DNA from: Erysipelotrichaceae bacterium
Lineage (GTDB): Bacteria > Bacillota_I > Bacilli_A > Erysipelotrichales > Erysipelotrichaceae
NCBI GenBank assembly: GCA_017550145.1
Contig: JAFZQG010000012.1
Coordinates: 1-64,000 of the forward strand
DNA: 64,000 nt
Direction: 5' to 3'
Below the pieces are notes generated by a model, which was given only the letters and a program-made list of their open reading frames with translations, made no database searches and was not told the DNA's origin. Within the stretch, counting starts at the first letter, position 1. Each line of letters opens with the position of its first letter. Positions 1 through 6,607 of the stretch are shown one piece after another. The translations under genes were made by a program, and so were the position numbers.

Positions 1-110
1 AAGTAAGACCATCTGTAAAACCAATGTGCGATAAATGTCGTGTTATTAAGCGTAAAGGTCGCGTTATGGTTATATGTGAAAACCCTAAACACAAACAGAG
101 ACAAGGTTAA
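1..110 (+). CDS. rpmJ: Ribosomal protein L36 (partial, 5' end outside window)
   Basis: The first bases encode the C-terminal 35 or so residues of L36, the smallest protein of the 50S subunit, ending with TAA at 108-110. The zinc-ribbon pattern is visible: CDKC followed by C and H in the CENPKH segment. This is the four-ligand (C+) form of L36. It lies 17 bp before rpsM in the usual spc/alpha operon order (infA-rpmJ-rpsM-rpsK-rpoA-rplQ). The start codon lies before base 1. Confidence 0.95.
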   Translation, partial: VRPSVKPMCDKCRVIKRKGRVMVICENPKHKQRQG

Positions 111-127
111 AAGGGAGGAAGAAATTA

Positions 128-493
128 ATGGCTCGTATTGCTGGAGTTGATATTCCAAATAATAAGCGTGTAGTTGTTTCACTTACTTACATTTATGGTG
201 TAGGTCTGACAACCGCCAAGAAGGTTTTGGCTGAGTGTGGAATCAGCGAAGACATTCGTGTAAAAGATTTGACTGATGAGCAGGAAAACGCAATCCGTAA
301 GGCTCTTGATTCATACAAGCTCGAGGGTGATCTCAGAAGAGAAACTCAGCTGAACATCAAGCGTCTCATGGAAATCGCATGTTACCGCGGTATCAGACAC
401 AGAAAAGGCTTACCGGTAAGAGGTCAGAGGACGAAGACCAATGCCAGAACCCGTAAGGGTCCGAGAAGAACGGTAGCCAACAAGAAGAAGTAA
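128..493 (+). CDS. rpsM: 30S ribosomal protein S13
   Basis: S13 sits in the head of the 30S subunit and contacts the 50S subunit and tRNA. The 121 residues match the family throughout: N-terminal [15 protein letters not shown], a helix-hairpin-helix segment ([12 protein letters not shown]), and the basic C-terminal tail [20 protein letters not shown] strong SD (GGGAGGAAG) lies about 7 bases before the ATG. It is co-transcribed between rpmJ and rpsK. Nothing unusual in length or residues. Confidence 0.98.
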   Translation: MARIAGVDIPNNKRVVVSLTYIYGVGLTTAKKVLAECGISEDIRVKDLTDEQENAIRKALDSYKLEGDLRRETQLNIKRLMEIACYRGIRHRKGLPVRGQRTKTNARTRKGPRRTVANKKK

Positions 494-505
494 GGAGGAT
501 AAACA

Positions 506-901
506 ATGGCACAGAAAGCAAAGACAACTTCGCGTAAGAAACGTGTTAAGAAGAATATTGCCAGTGGCGTTGCACATGTCCACTCAACATTCAATAATAC
601 AATCGTTACGATCACTGACGAAGCCGGCAATGTAGTGGCTTGGTCAAGTGCCGGTGCATTAGGCTATAAAGGTTCACGTAAGTCTACTCCATACGCTGCC
701 CAGCTCGTATCCGAGGCTGCCGGCAAGACTGCCATGGATCATGGCATGAAGAAGGTAGAAGTCAACGTTAAGGGACCGGGCCCAGGCAGAGAAGCTGCGA
801 TCAGATCGTTAGCTACTGCTGGTCTTGAGATCACCGCTATCAACGATGTAACACCTATTCCGCACAACGGTTGCCGTCCACCAAAGAAACCTAGAGGCTA
901 A
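506..901 (+). CDS. rpsK: 30S ribosomal protein S11
   Basis: S11 is a 30S platform protein near the mRNA exit site. The 131 residues include the conserved [18 protein letters not shown] segment, [11 protein letters not shown], and the C-terminal [15 protein letters not shown] signature. Its AAGGAGGAT SD lies 12 bp after the rpsM stop, consistent with a single alpha-operon mRNA. Length is typical. Confidence 0.98.
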   Translation: MAQKAKTTSRKKRVKKNIASGVAHVHSTFNNTIVTITDEAGNVVAWSSAGALGYKGSRKSTPYAAQLVSEAAGKTAMDHGMKKVEVNVKGPGPGREAAIRSLATAGLEITAINDVTPIPHNGCRPPKKPRG

Positions 902-915
902 TAAGGAGGAAACAT

Positions 916-1875
916 ATGAATAAATTTGAACGTCCGAAATTTAAAGTAAGTGAATATGTTGAATCTGATAATTACGGTAAATTCGTTATCACTCCGTTAG
1001 AAAGAGGCTTCGGCACAACTATAGGCAATGCCTTAAGAAGAACGATGCTCTCCTCACTTCCGGGTGGTGCGGTATATTCAATAAAGATAGACGGGATTTT
1101 CCATGAATTCTCATCTATCAAGGGCGTCAGAGAAGACACTACTCTGATCGTCTTGAACATTAAGAGTCTGATCCTGGACATCGCTGATGATGATGTATAC
1201 ACACTCAGAATTTCAGCTAAAGGTCCTTGTACAGTAAAGGCTGAAGATATTATTCTTCCTGCCGGTGTTGAGATCTTAAATCCGGAACTGGAAATCGCTC
1301 ATCTTGACAAGGGTGGCGAACTGGAAATGGAACTCCTGGCCAGAAAAGGCAGAGGTTATGTTTCCGCTGATGAAAACAAGGTTTTATACCAGGGTTCATC
1401 ACAGGGCATCGGAACGATCTATACCGATTCAATCTATACACCGGTCGTTAAGGCAAACTATGAAGTGGAACCGACCCGTGTCGGTCAGTCCGCCAAATAC
1501 GATGAACTCACCATGGAAGTCTGGACCGACGGTTCAATCAATCCTAAAGAGTCTCTTGCCTTGGCAGCCAAGATCCTGGTATCGCATTTTGATCTGTTGA
1601 CCGAAGTGGATGCTGACGTTAATGATATGGATTCTCTGATGAAAGATTACGTTAACGAAGGCAACGCCAAGAAAGTCAATATGTCGATTGACGATCTGGA
1701 TCTGACCGTCAGATCATACAACTGTCTCAAGAGAGCTGGTATCTCAACAGTTGAAGAACTGACACAGAAGACTGAAGAAGAAATGAGCAGAGTCAGAAAC
1801 CTCGGAAAGAAATCTCTGAAAGAAGTAAAAGAGAAACTCCAGGCTCTCAATCTCTCATTCAAACACATTGACTAA
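916..1875 (+). CDS. rpoA: RNA polymerase alpha subunit
   Basis: The alpha subunit dimerises to seed RNA polymerase assembly and contacts UP elements and activators. The 319 residues show the N-terminal dimerisation domain (PLERGFGTTIGNALRRTMLSS, GVREDTT) over about 1-230. A short acidic linker follows, then the C-terminal domain of about 65 residues (DLDLTVRSYNCLKRAGI, RNLGKKSLKEV) with the expected helix-hairpin-helix motifs. SD AAGGAGGAAA. Position between rpsK and rplQ is canonical. Confidence 0.98.
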   Translation: MNKFERPKFKVSEYVESDNYGKFVITPLERGFGTTIGNALRRTMLSSLPGGAVYSIKIDGIFHEFSSIKGVREDTTLIVLNIKSLILDIADDDVYTLRISAKGPCTVKAEDIILPAGVEILNPELEIAHLDKGGELEMELLARKGRGYVSADENKVLYQGSSQGIGTIYTDSIYTPVVKANYEVEPTRVGQSAKYDELTMEVWTDGSINPKESLALAAKILVSHFDLLTEVDADVNDMDSLMKDYVNEGNAKKVNMSIDDLDLTVRSYNCLKRAGISTVEELTQKTEEEMSRVRNLGKKSLKEVKEKLQALNLSFKHID

Positions 1876-1890
1876 GGGGGAAATTGAAAT

Positions 1891-2247
1891 ATGTGGAATC
1901 GCAGATTAGGCCGTACAGCCGACCATAGAGTAGCCCTTCTTAAGAACATGGCCACCGATCTGATCCTCAAAGGCAAGATCGAAACGACCGAAATGAAAGC
2001 CAAGGAACTTCGCAGCGTCGTTGATCATCTGATCACTGTCGCTAAGAAGGATGATCTGGCTGCCAGAAGAGCTGCAGCTGCTTACTTAAGAAACGTTACT
2101 ACCAAGGATGGAAAGAACGCTGTTCAGGTATTATTTGAAGAAGTTGCCCCGAAATATAAAGACAGAAACGGCGGCTATACCAGAGTTATCAAGACCGGTA
2201 TCAGACGCGGTGATGCCGCACCGATGGCAACAATCGAATTAGTATAA
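1891..2247 (+). CDS. rplQ: 50S ribosomal protein L17
   Basis: L17 is a 50S protein near the exit tunnel. The 118 residues carry the family hallmarks: [10 protein letters not shown] near the N-terminus, [10 protein letters not shown], and [20 protein letters not shown] near the C-terminus. It closes the alpha operon and is followed at once by an intrinsic terminator, after which gene content changes to accessory genes. Confidence 0.98.
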   Translation: MWNRRLGRTADHRVALLKNMATDLILKGKIETTEMKAKELRSVVDHLITVAKKDDLAARRAAAAYLRNVTTKDGKNAVQVLFEEVAPKYKDRNGGYTRVIKTGIRRGDAAPMATIELV

Positions 2248-2254
2248 TTACACG

Positions 2255-2280
2255 AAAGCTCCTGAGATACGGAGCTTTTT
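2255..2280 (+). terminator. Intrinsic terminator of the alpha operon
   Basis: AAAGCTCC at 2255-2262 pairs with GGAGCTTT at 2271-2278 around an 8-base loop and runs into a T tract. It lies just after the rplQ stop codon. Confidence 0.85.
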
Positions 2281-2461
2281 ATATAGACTGATTTTATTTC
2301 TAAATAGTTAAACAAGAATTCCAAAACTCTAAAAGTTCTAAAATGAGATTATAACTGGACAGATCAATAATCTGTTGACCATTACGTTAAGTATTGAATC
2401 GGAGAATTATATTGAAAAAACCAGGAATTCCAAAATTTTCAATATTAATATAATGACTTTG

Positions 2462-2513
2462 TTTACAAAGATAACCATAATGGGTATAGTGCAGAAAAAT
2501 GTAACCATTATGG
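2462..2513 (+). promoter_or_regulatory. Promoter with two CCATNATGG palindromic operators
   Basis: TTTACA (2462-2467) and TATAGT (2485-2490) are 17 bp apart, a good sigma-A promoter. Two near-identical 9-bp palindromes sit on it: CCATAATGG at 2475-2483, between -35 and -10, and CCATTATGG at 2505-2513, just after the predicted start site. They are 30 bp apart, about three helical turns. Inference: autorepression by the XRE protein encoded directly downstream. Confidence 0.65.
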
Positions 2514-2516
2514 ATA

Positions 2517-2906
2517 GTGATTATGAATTATTTAATTTGTGAACTAAGAGATAAGACTGGATTATCACAGAAAGCATTTTCTGAAAAATACGGTATTCCG
2601 ATCAGCACATTAAGAAAATGGGAACAGGGAGAAGCAAAACCAGCAAAGTATTTTGTTGATCTTTTGGCTTTGACTGTTCCTGGCATTGAAGACAGCTTAA
2701 AGACATATCGTTACGGAGATAAGATTTACTATTATGGCCCTGCAAAAAAACAGGTATCAGATCATTTGGGGAATTGGATTAAGATAAATGAAGATCTGGA
2801 GGGAGTAATTGAACAAAACCTCGAATTTTATTTTGATGATTTGTTTAATGGTTTTTACGAGTTAACAGAACGTTTTGAAAAAGATTGTCGTCTGGATAAA
2901 AAATAA
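2517..2906 (+). CDS. XRE-family HTH protein with unassigned C-terminal domain
   Basis: An N-terminal helix-turn-helix (about residues 5-50; LSQKAFSEKYGIPISTLRKWEQG) is followed by about 75 residues rich in Tyr and acidic residues that I do not recognise. The HTH half resembles small Firmicutes proteins that consist of only this domain and stop after a short leucine-rich helix; here the chain runs on to 129 residues. The start could be GTG 2517 or ATG 2523; neither has a clear SD. It stands alone between the alpha operon and fic, with its own operator-bearing promoter. Likely a self-regulating DNA-binding protein; its targets beyond itself are unknown. Confidence 0.75.
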   Translation: MIMNYLICELRDKTGLSQKAFSEKYGIPISTLRKWEQGEAKPAKYFVDLLALTVPGIEDSLKTYRYGDKIYYYGPAKKQVSDHLGNWIKINEDLEGVIEQNLEFYFDDLFNGFYELTERFEKDCRLDKK

Positions 2907-2997
2907 GGCCATATTTAGAGTAAAAAACAAAGCAAAGAAGTTAGTATTCTTGCATGGAATCGATATATTTACATAAAAAAGCGAAATTATATAAATA

Positions 2998-3046
2998 CTG
3001 CATATCTGACAATTTTACTGCATATTCTATGCTATAATATATGCAG
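2998..3046 (+). promoter_or_regulatory. fic promoter with repeated CTGCATAT sites
   Basis: CTGCATAT occurs at 2998-3005 and 3018-3025, 20 bp apart, and its inverse ATATGCAG at 3039-3046. An extended -10 (TGC-TATAAT, hexamer 3033-3038) lies inside the set. The second and third copies form an inverted pair. This suggests operator control of fic, possibly by the winged-helix tail of the Fic protein itself (inference). Confidence 0.55.
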
Positions 3047-3061
3047 AAAAAGGAAATGAAT

Positions 3062-4114
3062 ATGCACAAATACGATTATTCGTTTTTAAAGGATTTTAAA
3101 ATCACCAGCAAGCTTATCGGTTTAAGTAACGTTATTGCTGAAAGCAATTATAAAGTAAATGTACAGGAAAAAGAAAATCCTGTTGTTTTTTTAAAGTTGC
3201 ATAAAAAGGCAATTATCGATTCTGCTGTTTCGTCAAACAGAATCGAAGGAATCGAAACCAGTGAAAAAAGAAATAGAGATCTGCTGGAAAACAATGATAA
3301 ACCATTAAATCATAGCGAAGAAGAAATAAGCGGATATAAAGACGCAATCGTTTTTATCAGCGACCATTATGAAGAAATAGAAATCAATGAAGATACTATT
3401 AAATATCTGCATTCGATGCTGATGTATTATTCATCAAAAAGTAAAGGACAGTATAAAAAAACCGATAATGAGATTACTGCTAGATATGAAAATGGTAATA
3501 GCGAGGTAATCTTCCAGCCTGTAAAAAGCAACGAAACCGATAAGCATATGAAACAGTTTATTAATGCATATAACAGAGCAAAAAACGATAACGAAATAAA
3601 TCAATTGCTATTGATTCCGTGTTTTATTGTAGATTTTTTGGCAATTCATCCTTTTTTTGATGGGAATGGCAGAATATCGAGATTACTTACATTATTACTT
3701 TTATACAAAGAAGGATATCGAGTAGGAAAATATATTTCTTACGAAAAGATGATCGAACAATATAAATGGAATTATTATCAGGAATTAAACTTTTCACAAA
3801 CCGGATGGCATGATAACGAAAATGATTATTCTCCTTTTATTGTTTTTCACTTTCAGATGTTGTATCGCTGTTATAAAGAAATCTCAGAAAGATTTATCAG
3901 TGAGGAAACTGATCGGAAAATATCAAAGCGAGATAGAATTGAAAACACGGTAATGAAATCAGTTGTACCTATATCAAAAACCGAAATAGCTGATGTATTA
4001 CCTGATATTTCTGTAACTACGATTGAAAAAGTTCTGGGAGAATTAATAAAAAAGAACAAAATTAGAAAGATCGGTACATACAAAAATGCAAAATATGTAA
4101 AAAGCCAAAGCTAG
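3062..4114 (+). CDS. Fic-domain protein (class II, N-terminal inhibitory motif)
   Basis: Fic enzymes usually transfer AMP from ATP to a hydroxyl side chain of a target protein. The complete catalytic motif HPFFDGNGRISR is present, with His at about residue 196. The sequence SNRIEG at about residues 58-63 fits the [S/T]xxxE[G/N] inhibitory motif, placed N-terminally as in class II Fic proteins. The last 60 residues look like a winged helix (SKTEIADVLP...TTIEKVLGELIKKNKI), as in the common Fic/DUF4172-type architecture. I chose ATG 3062 because AAAGGAA precedes it; ATG 3041 lies too close to the -10. No antitoxin gene is adjacent, which fits intramolecular inhibition. The target is unknown. Confidence 0.88.
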   Translation: MHKYDYSFLKDFKITSKLIGLSNVIAESNYKVNVQEKENPVVFLKLHKKAIIDSAVSSNRIEGIETSEKRNRDLLENNDKPLNHSEEEISGYKDAIVFISDHYEEIEINEDTIKYLHSMLMYYSSKSKGQYKKTDNEITARYENGNSEVIFQPVKSNETDKHMKQFINAYNRAKNDNEINQLLLIPCFIVDFLAIHPFFDGNGRISRLLTLLLLYKEGYRVGKYISYEKMIEQYKWNYYQELNFSQTGWHDNENDYSPFIVFHFQMLYRCYKEISERFISEETDRKISKRDRIENTVMKSVVPISKTEIADVLPDISVTTIEKVLGELIKKNKIRKIGTYKNAKYVKSQS

Positions 4115-4134
4115 TAATGTATTACTCGTGAGAG

Positions 4135-4209
4135 GTTTACTAAATAATGATCATTGTTATCAAAGTAAACTTGTAGTTTACTTACATAATAATGATTATC
4201 TGGTATAGT
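4135..4209 (+). promoter_or_regulatory. Promoter with nested palindromes upstream of the XRE/DIP1984 operon
   Basis: CTTACA (4181-4186) and TATAGT (4204-4209) are 17 bp apart, the latter with an extended TGG. A perfect inverted repeat AAGTAAACT-TGT-AGTTTACTT spans 4163-4183 and touches the -35. A third half-site GTTTACT lies at 4135-4141, and AATGATCATT (4146-4155) is a perfect palindrome. The arrangement suggests repressor binding, perhaps by the XRE protein encoded at 4386. Confidence 0.6.
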
Positions 4210-4215
4210 ATTGAT

Positions 4216-4372
4216 AGACAAAAGAAAGATAAGATCTTAAGAGTATAACTTTATCAATAAGACTGTTGTTTCAAATCGTTATTAGCAGGAAGTTATATAG
4301 ATAGTCTATTATTTGAAAAAGGAATAAGTTGGCCACTTGTTACAGTGAGATTGTGATGAGTGGCCTTTTTTT
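4216..4372 (+). promoter_or_regulatory. Structured leader ending in an intrinsic terminator just before the SD
   Basis: Between the predicted start site (about 4216) and the SD at 4374 lies a leader of about 160 nt. It contains TATAACTT...AAGTTATA pairing and ends in GGCCACT (4331-4337) / AGTGGCC (4359-4365) followed by seven T (4366-4372). A terminator placed directly before an SD is the layout of an attenuator or riboswitch. It matches no riboswitch class I can recognise by eye. It could instead only stop readthrough from fic. Confidence 0.55.
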
Positions 4373-4385
4373 CAGGAGGGGAAAT

Positions 4386-4622
4386 ATGAGTGTTACAAGA
4401 ATAGATATTAGTAAAACAGCCGAGAATATTGCCAACTTGAGAATAGAGAAGAATCTGTCGATAAAGCAGATTCAGGATGCTTTGGGTTTTAATAATCCTC
4501 AGGCGTTCTATAAATGGCAGAGAGGTGAGAACCTACCGACTTTGGATAATCTGGTTATTCTGGCTGATATTTACGGAGTCAGTCTGGATGAAATAATTGC
4601 TGTGAAAAAAGAAGAGTTTTAG
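4386..4622 (+). CDS. XRE-family transcriptional regulator
   Basis: A 78-residue single-domain HTH protein: NLRIEKNLSIKQIQDALGFNNPQAFYKWQRGENLPTLDNLVILADIYGVSLDEII is a standard Cro/C1 fold. The ATG at 4386 is chosen because CAGGAGGGG precedes it; an upstream in-frame ATG at 4329 would start inside the terminator hairpin. It heads a group of four genes and probably binds the palindromes upstream (inference). Confidence 0.85.
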   Translation: MSVTRIDISKTAENIANLRIEKNLSIKQIQDALGFNNPQAFYKWQRGENLPTLDNLVILADIYGVSLDEIIAVKKEEF

Positions 4623-4713
4623 CAGCTGTCGCATTATTTGTACAGGGTGATATGGATAATAAAAACATACGGATTAATCATTAATGTATTGATTCAAAAG
4701 AACAGGAGGAAAA

Positions 4714-5166
4714 ATGTATTACGTTTTGGAAATGGAAATGCCCCAGGTACTGATAGACCGATTGAAGGAAGCGGCAGTAAAAGAACACTTAAGTATTGAT
4801 GAATTCTTCGATAAGTGTATAAAATACCATATTTCTCATCCCGAAGAAATTGAAAAATTTAAGAAGGAATATGATGAAATGAGCTTTGAGGATAAGTTTC
4901 TCTATGATGAAGTTAAAATCGTAAGAGAATATCCGGTTAATGACGGTGAGAGCGAATATCTGGCACGAATGCGCTGCTTGAAAGAAGAACGGTCTCTGAA
5001 TGAGAATCATGATCGTTTGCCGAGGATAGCATCTGAGGAATTCATTAATCATATTGAAGATGACGATTTCTTTCTGAAATATGGGAATCCGGTGCTTATT
5101 GAGGATGAAAGAGGCGATCTGGTTGCAATGAATGTGGAATACTATGAACGAATCAAAATTGGATAA
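4714..5166 (+). CDS. RHH-like / Phd-antitoxin-like small protein
   Basis: 150 residues. Residues 1-45 resemble a ribbon-helix-helix fold (strand, then MPQVLIDRLKEAAVKEHLSIDEFFDKCI). The C-terminal 30 residues (FFLKYGNPVLIEDERGDLVAMNVEYYERI) read like the beta-hairpin of Phd/YefM antitoxins, whose usual form is KYGNPVLI...G.PVAV...EYE. The middle is charged and helical. SD AGGAGG. It overlaps the next gene by 23 bp in another frame, so translation is probably coupled. A regulatory or antitoxin-like role is plausible, but there is no recognisable toxin beside it. Confidence 0.6.
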   Translation: MYYVLEMEMPQVLIDRLKEAAVKEHLSIDEFFDKCIKYHISHPEEIEKFKKEYDEMSFEDKFLYDEVKIVREYPVNDGESEYLARMRCLKEERSLNENHDRLPRIASEEFINHIEDDDFFLKYGNPVLIEDERGDLVAMNVEYYERIKIG

Positions 5167-5434
5167 TCATATCTACAGGTATGTTTGCGAAGTTTGTGGC
5201 AAAGTGGAATACCTTAGTCCAAAAGAAGCATATGAAAAAGGTTGGGATTATCCGCCGTTTATCGGAGAGTATGGGATCGTCTCACCTCGGACTTGTCCTT
5301 ACTGTGACATGATGGATACTGCCTGGGCTGCGCTTGTACTCCATGGCAAAAACGTCAGAGAGCTTTCTGATAAGCAGAAGGAAGCGATAATCAGGATCAT
5401 AAATGAACCGGGAAGTATTGAAGTAATCAATTAA
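5144..5434 (+). CDS. Small zinc-ribbon protein, function unknown
   Basis: 96 residues with two CxxC knuckles (C15/C18 in CEVCGK and C51/C54 in CPYC), spaced as in a zinc ribbon. The motifs GWDYPPFIGEYGIVSPRTCPYC and a C-terminal helix (LSDKQKEAIIRIINEPGSI) look like a conserved Firmicutes hypothetical family. Start at ATG 5144, inside the end of the preceding gene. No enzyme motif is visible. Its operon partners suggest a joint role, unknown. Confidence 0.7.
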   Translation: MNESKLDNHIYRYVCEVCGKVEYLSPKEAYEKGWDYPPFIGEYGIVSPRTCPYCDMMDTAWAALVLHGKNVRELSDKQKEAIIRIINEPGSIEVIN

Positions 5435-5468
5435 AGAATAAGTGAAAACAGAAAATGGAGGAAAAAAG

Positions 5469-6128
5469 ATGAAAGAAAAAATGTTAGTAACACAGGCTCT
5501 GGATGAGCGTGATCTGCTGGTTAAGAAAATCAACAGCAAAATCGACAAACTTAAGCTTGTCGATACCAAAAAGAGAAATGAAGAAAAAACTTACGGTGAG
5601 AGGCTTGAAGTTGAAGAGTTTAAAAAAGAGGCTTTATCGGCTTATCAGCAGATAACAGATCTTATAGATCGTTATCAGAGATTGGACGCGGCAATCGTGG
5701 CTTCAAATGCTGTAACTTATATTGATACCGAAAATGGTGCTTATTCTGTTGCCGGAGCAATTGCTTTACGTAACAGACTCAAGGGCGACGGTATTTATAT
5801 GGAACAGGGTTCTTTTGAAGAAAGTCTTATTGAACAGTTTGAAGAACAGTACAAACAGGCTGTAGCTTCCGCTGCCAGCCGCAACAGCATTATTGAACGT
5901 CAGGCTGAAGATATGCGTATGAGCATTCTGGGAAGAGATAATAAAACCAAGGATGATAAACCGCTGGAAGTGGTTGATGCGTATATCAAAGAGAATACAA
6001 CCGAAGTTATCGATCCTTTGGGAGCAGAGAAAAAGATCCAGGAATTAAAGGAAAGAAATGATGCTCTGATCAACGAATTAAATACCAAGATCAAAGTATC
6101 AAACGCCACAACGATGATTGAATTCTGA
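5469..6128 (+). CDS. DIP1984-family protein (septicolysin-like)
   Basis: 220 residues, mostly alpha-helical and charged, resembling the DIP1984 family: LVTQALDERDLLVKKINSKIDKL, a central NAVTYIDTENGAYSVAGAIALRNRL, and a heptad-rich C-terminus (EKKIQELKERNDALINELNTKIKVSNATTMIEF). No signal peptide, so it is cytoplasmic. ATG 5469 has a good SD (ATGGAGGAAA); an in-frame GTG at 5442 lies before it. Family members have been called septicolysin by old similarity, but no function is established to my knowledge. Last gene of the four-gene cluster. Confidence 0.75.
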   Translation: MKEKMLVTQALDERDLLVKKINSKIDKLKLVDTKKRNEEKTYGERLEVEEFKKEALSAYQQITDLIDRYQRLDAAIVASNAVTYIDTENGAYSVAGAIALRNRLKGDGIYMEQGSFEESLIEQFEEQYKQAVASAASRNSIIERQAEDMRMSILGRDNKTKDDKPLEVVDAYIKENTTEVIDPLGAEKKIQELKERNDALINELNTKIKVSNATTMIEF

Positions 6129-6134
6129 TCATTC

Positions 6135-6499
6135 TGCCTGTCATACGAAAGCTTCAAACCCGCTTCCCCTGCAGCAGGGTTAAACTGCAAAAACGGAATG
6201 CTTACACCGCAACAGTGAGCTCCAGAATACTTTTAAACAAAGTAGCTCAAAGGATGAGCATATGGCTGGTAACCATAGAGATGCAGGTTCGAGTCCTGTC
6301 TTTGTAAAGAAAAAAAGAATTCAACTGTTTTGAATCAACTGTTACGGATCAATCAATAACTGTTATTTATCATTTTCTTCAACAGTATTATCTGAATCAT
6401 TAACGAGCTGCAGACATGGCAAACATGTTGAAATCCGTGATAATGGTCCGGTGTTGAAGCGGTTGACCGGAAGCTGTCCCCACGGCTGTATGACAGGCA
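6135..6499. repeat. Imperfect inverted repeats flanking the tRNA-like sequence
   Basis: TGCCTGTCATAC at 6135-6146 and its exact inverse GTATGACAGGCA at 6488-6499 bound a 365-bp segment. Similarity continues inward in scattered blocks (AGCTTC and CCGCTTC on the left match GAAGCGG and GAAGCT on the right). The 6129-6607 gap holds this segment, the tRNA-like sequence, a short unstarted reading frame (about 6347-6523) and a terminator. It may be a decayed small mobile element; no transposase is seen. Confidence 0.45.
6236..6307 (+). tRNA. tRNA-Thr(GGT)-like sequence, possibly degenerate
   Basis: The cloverleaf can be drawn by hand. Acceptor AACAAAG pairs with CTTTGTA in 6 of 7 positions; the terminal 1-72 pair is A-A. 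The D stem is GCTC/GAGC with a GG-containing loop. The anticodon stem TATGG/CCATA is perfect, with loop CTGGTAA giving anticodon GGT (Thr). T stem GCAGG/CCTGT has loop TTCGAGT. No encoded CCA follows. The lack of a G1-C72 pair and the short D loop make it unlike a housekeeping tRNA-Thr: either a phage/element-type tRNA or a pseudogene. Confidence 0.6.
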
Positions 6500-6538
6500 T
6501 TAATAAAAAGAATAGAATTCCAATGAACTGATTATTGA

Positions 6539-6565
6539 AAATTCCAGTCGTTAAGACTGGAATTT
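6539..6565 (-). terminator. Terminator of the three-repeat lipoprotein gene
   Basis: An 11-bp perfect stem (arms 6539-6549 and 6555-6565, loop GTTAA) lies 43 bp past the minus-strand stop codon. On the minus strand it ends in a short T run. Confidence 0.65.
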
Positions 6566-6607
6566 CGTTAAAAACACATTCAATAATTTCGCTGTGGTCT
6601 TGCATAT

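Noticed and set aside
6347-6523. Plus-strand open frame containing SCRHGKHVEIRDNGPVLKRL and CPHGCMTG
   Set aside because: It has no start codon with SD, matches no family I know, and lies within the inverted-repeat segment. Possibly a gene fragment, but not supportable as a gene.
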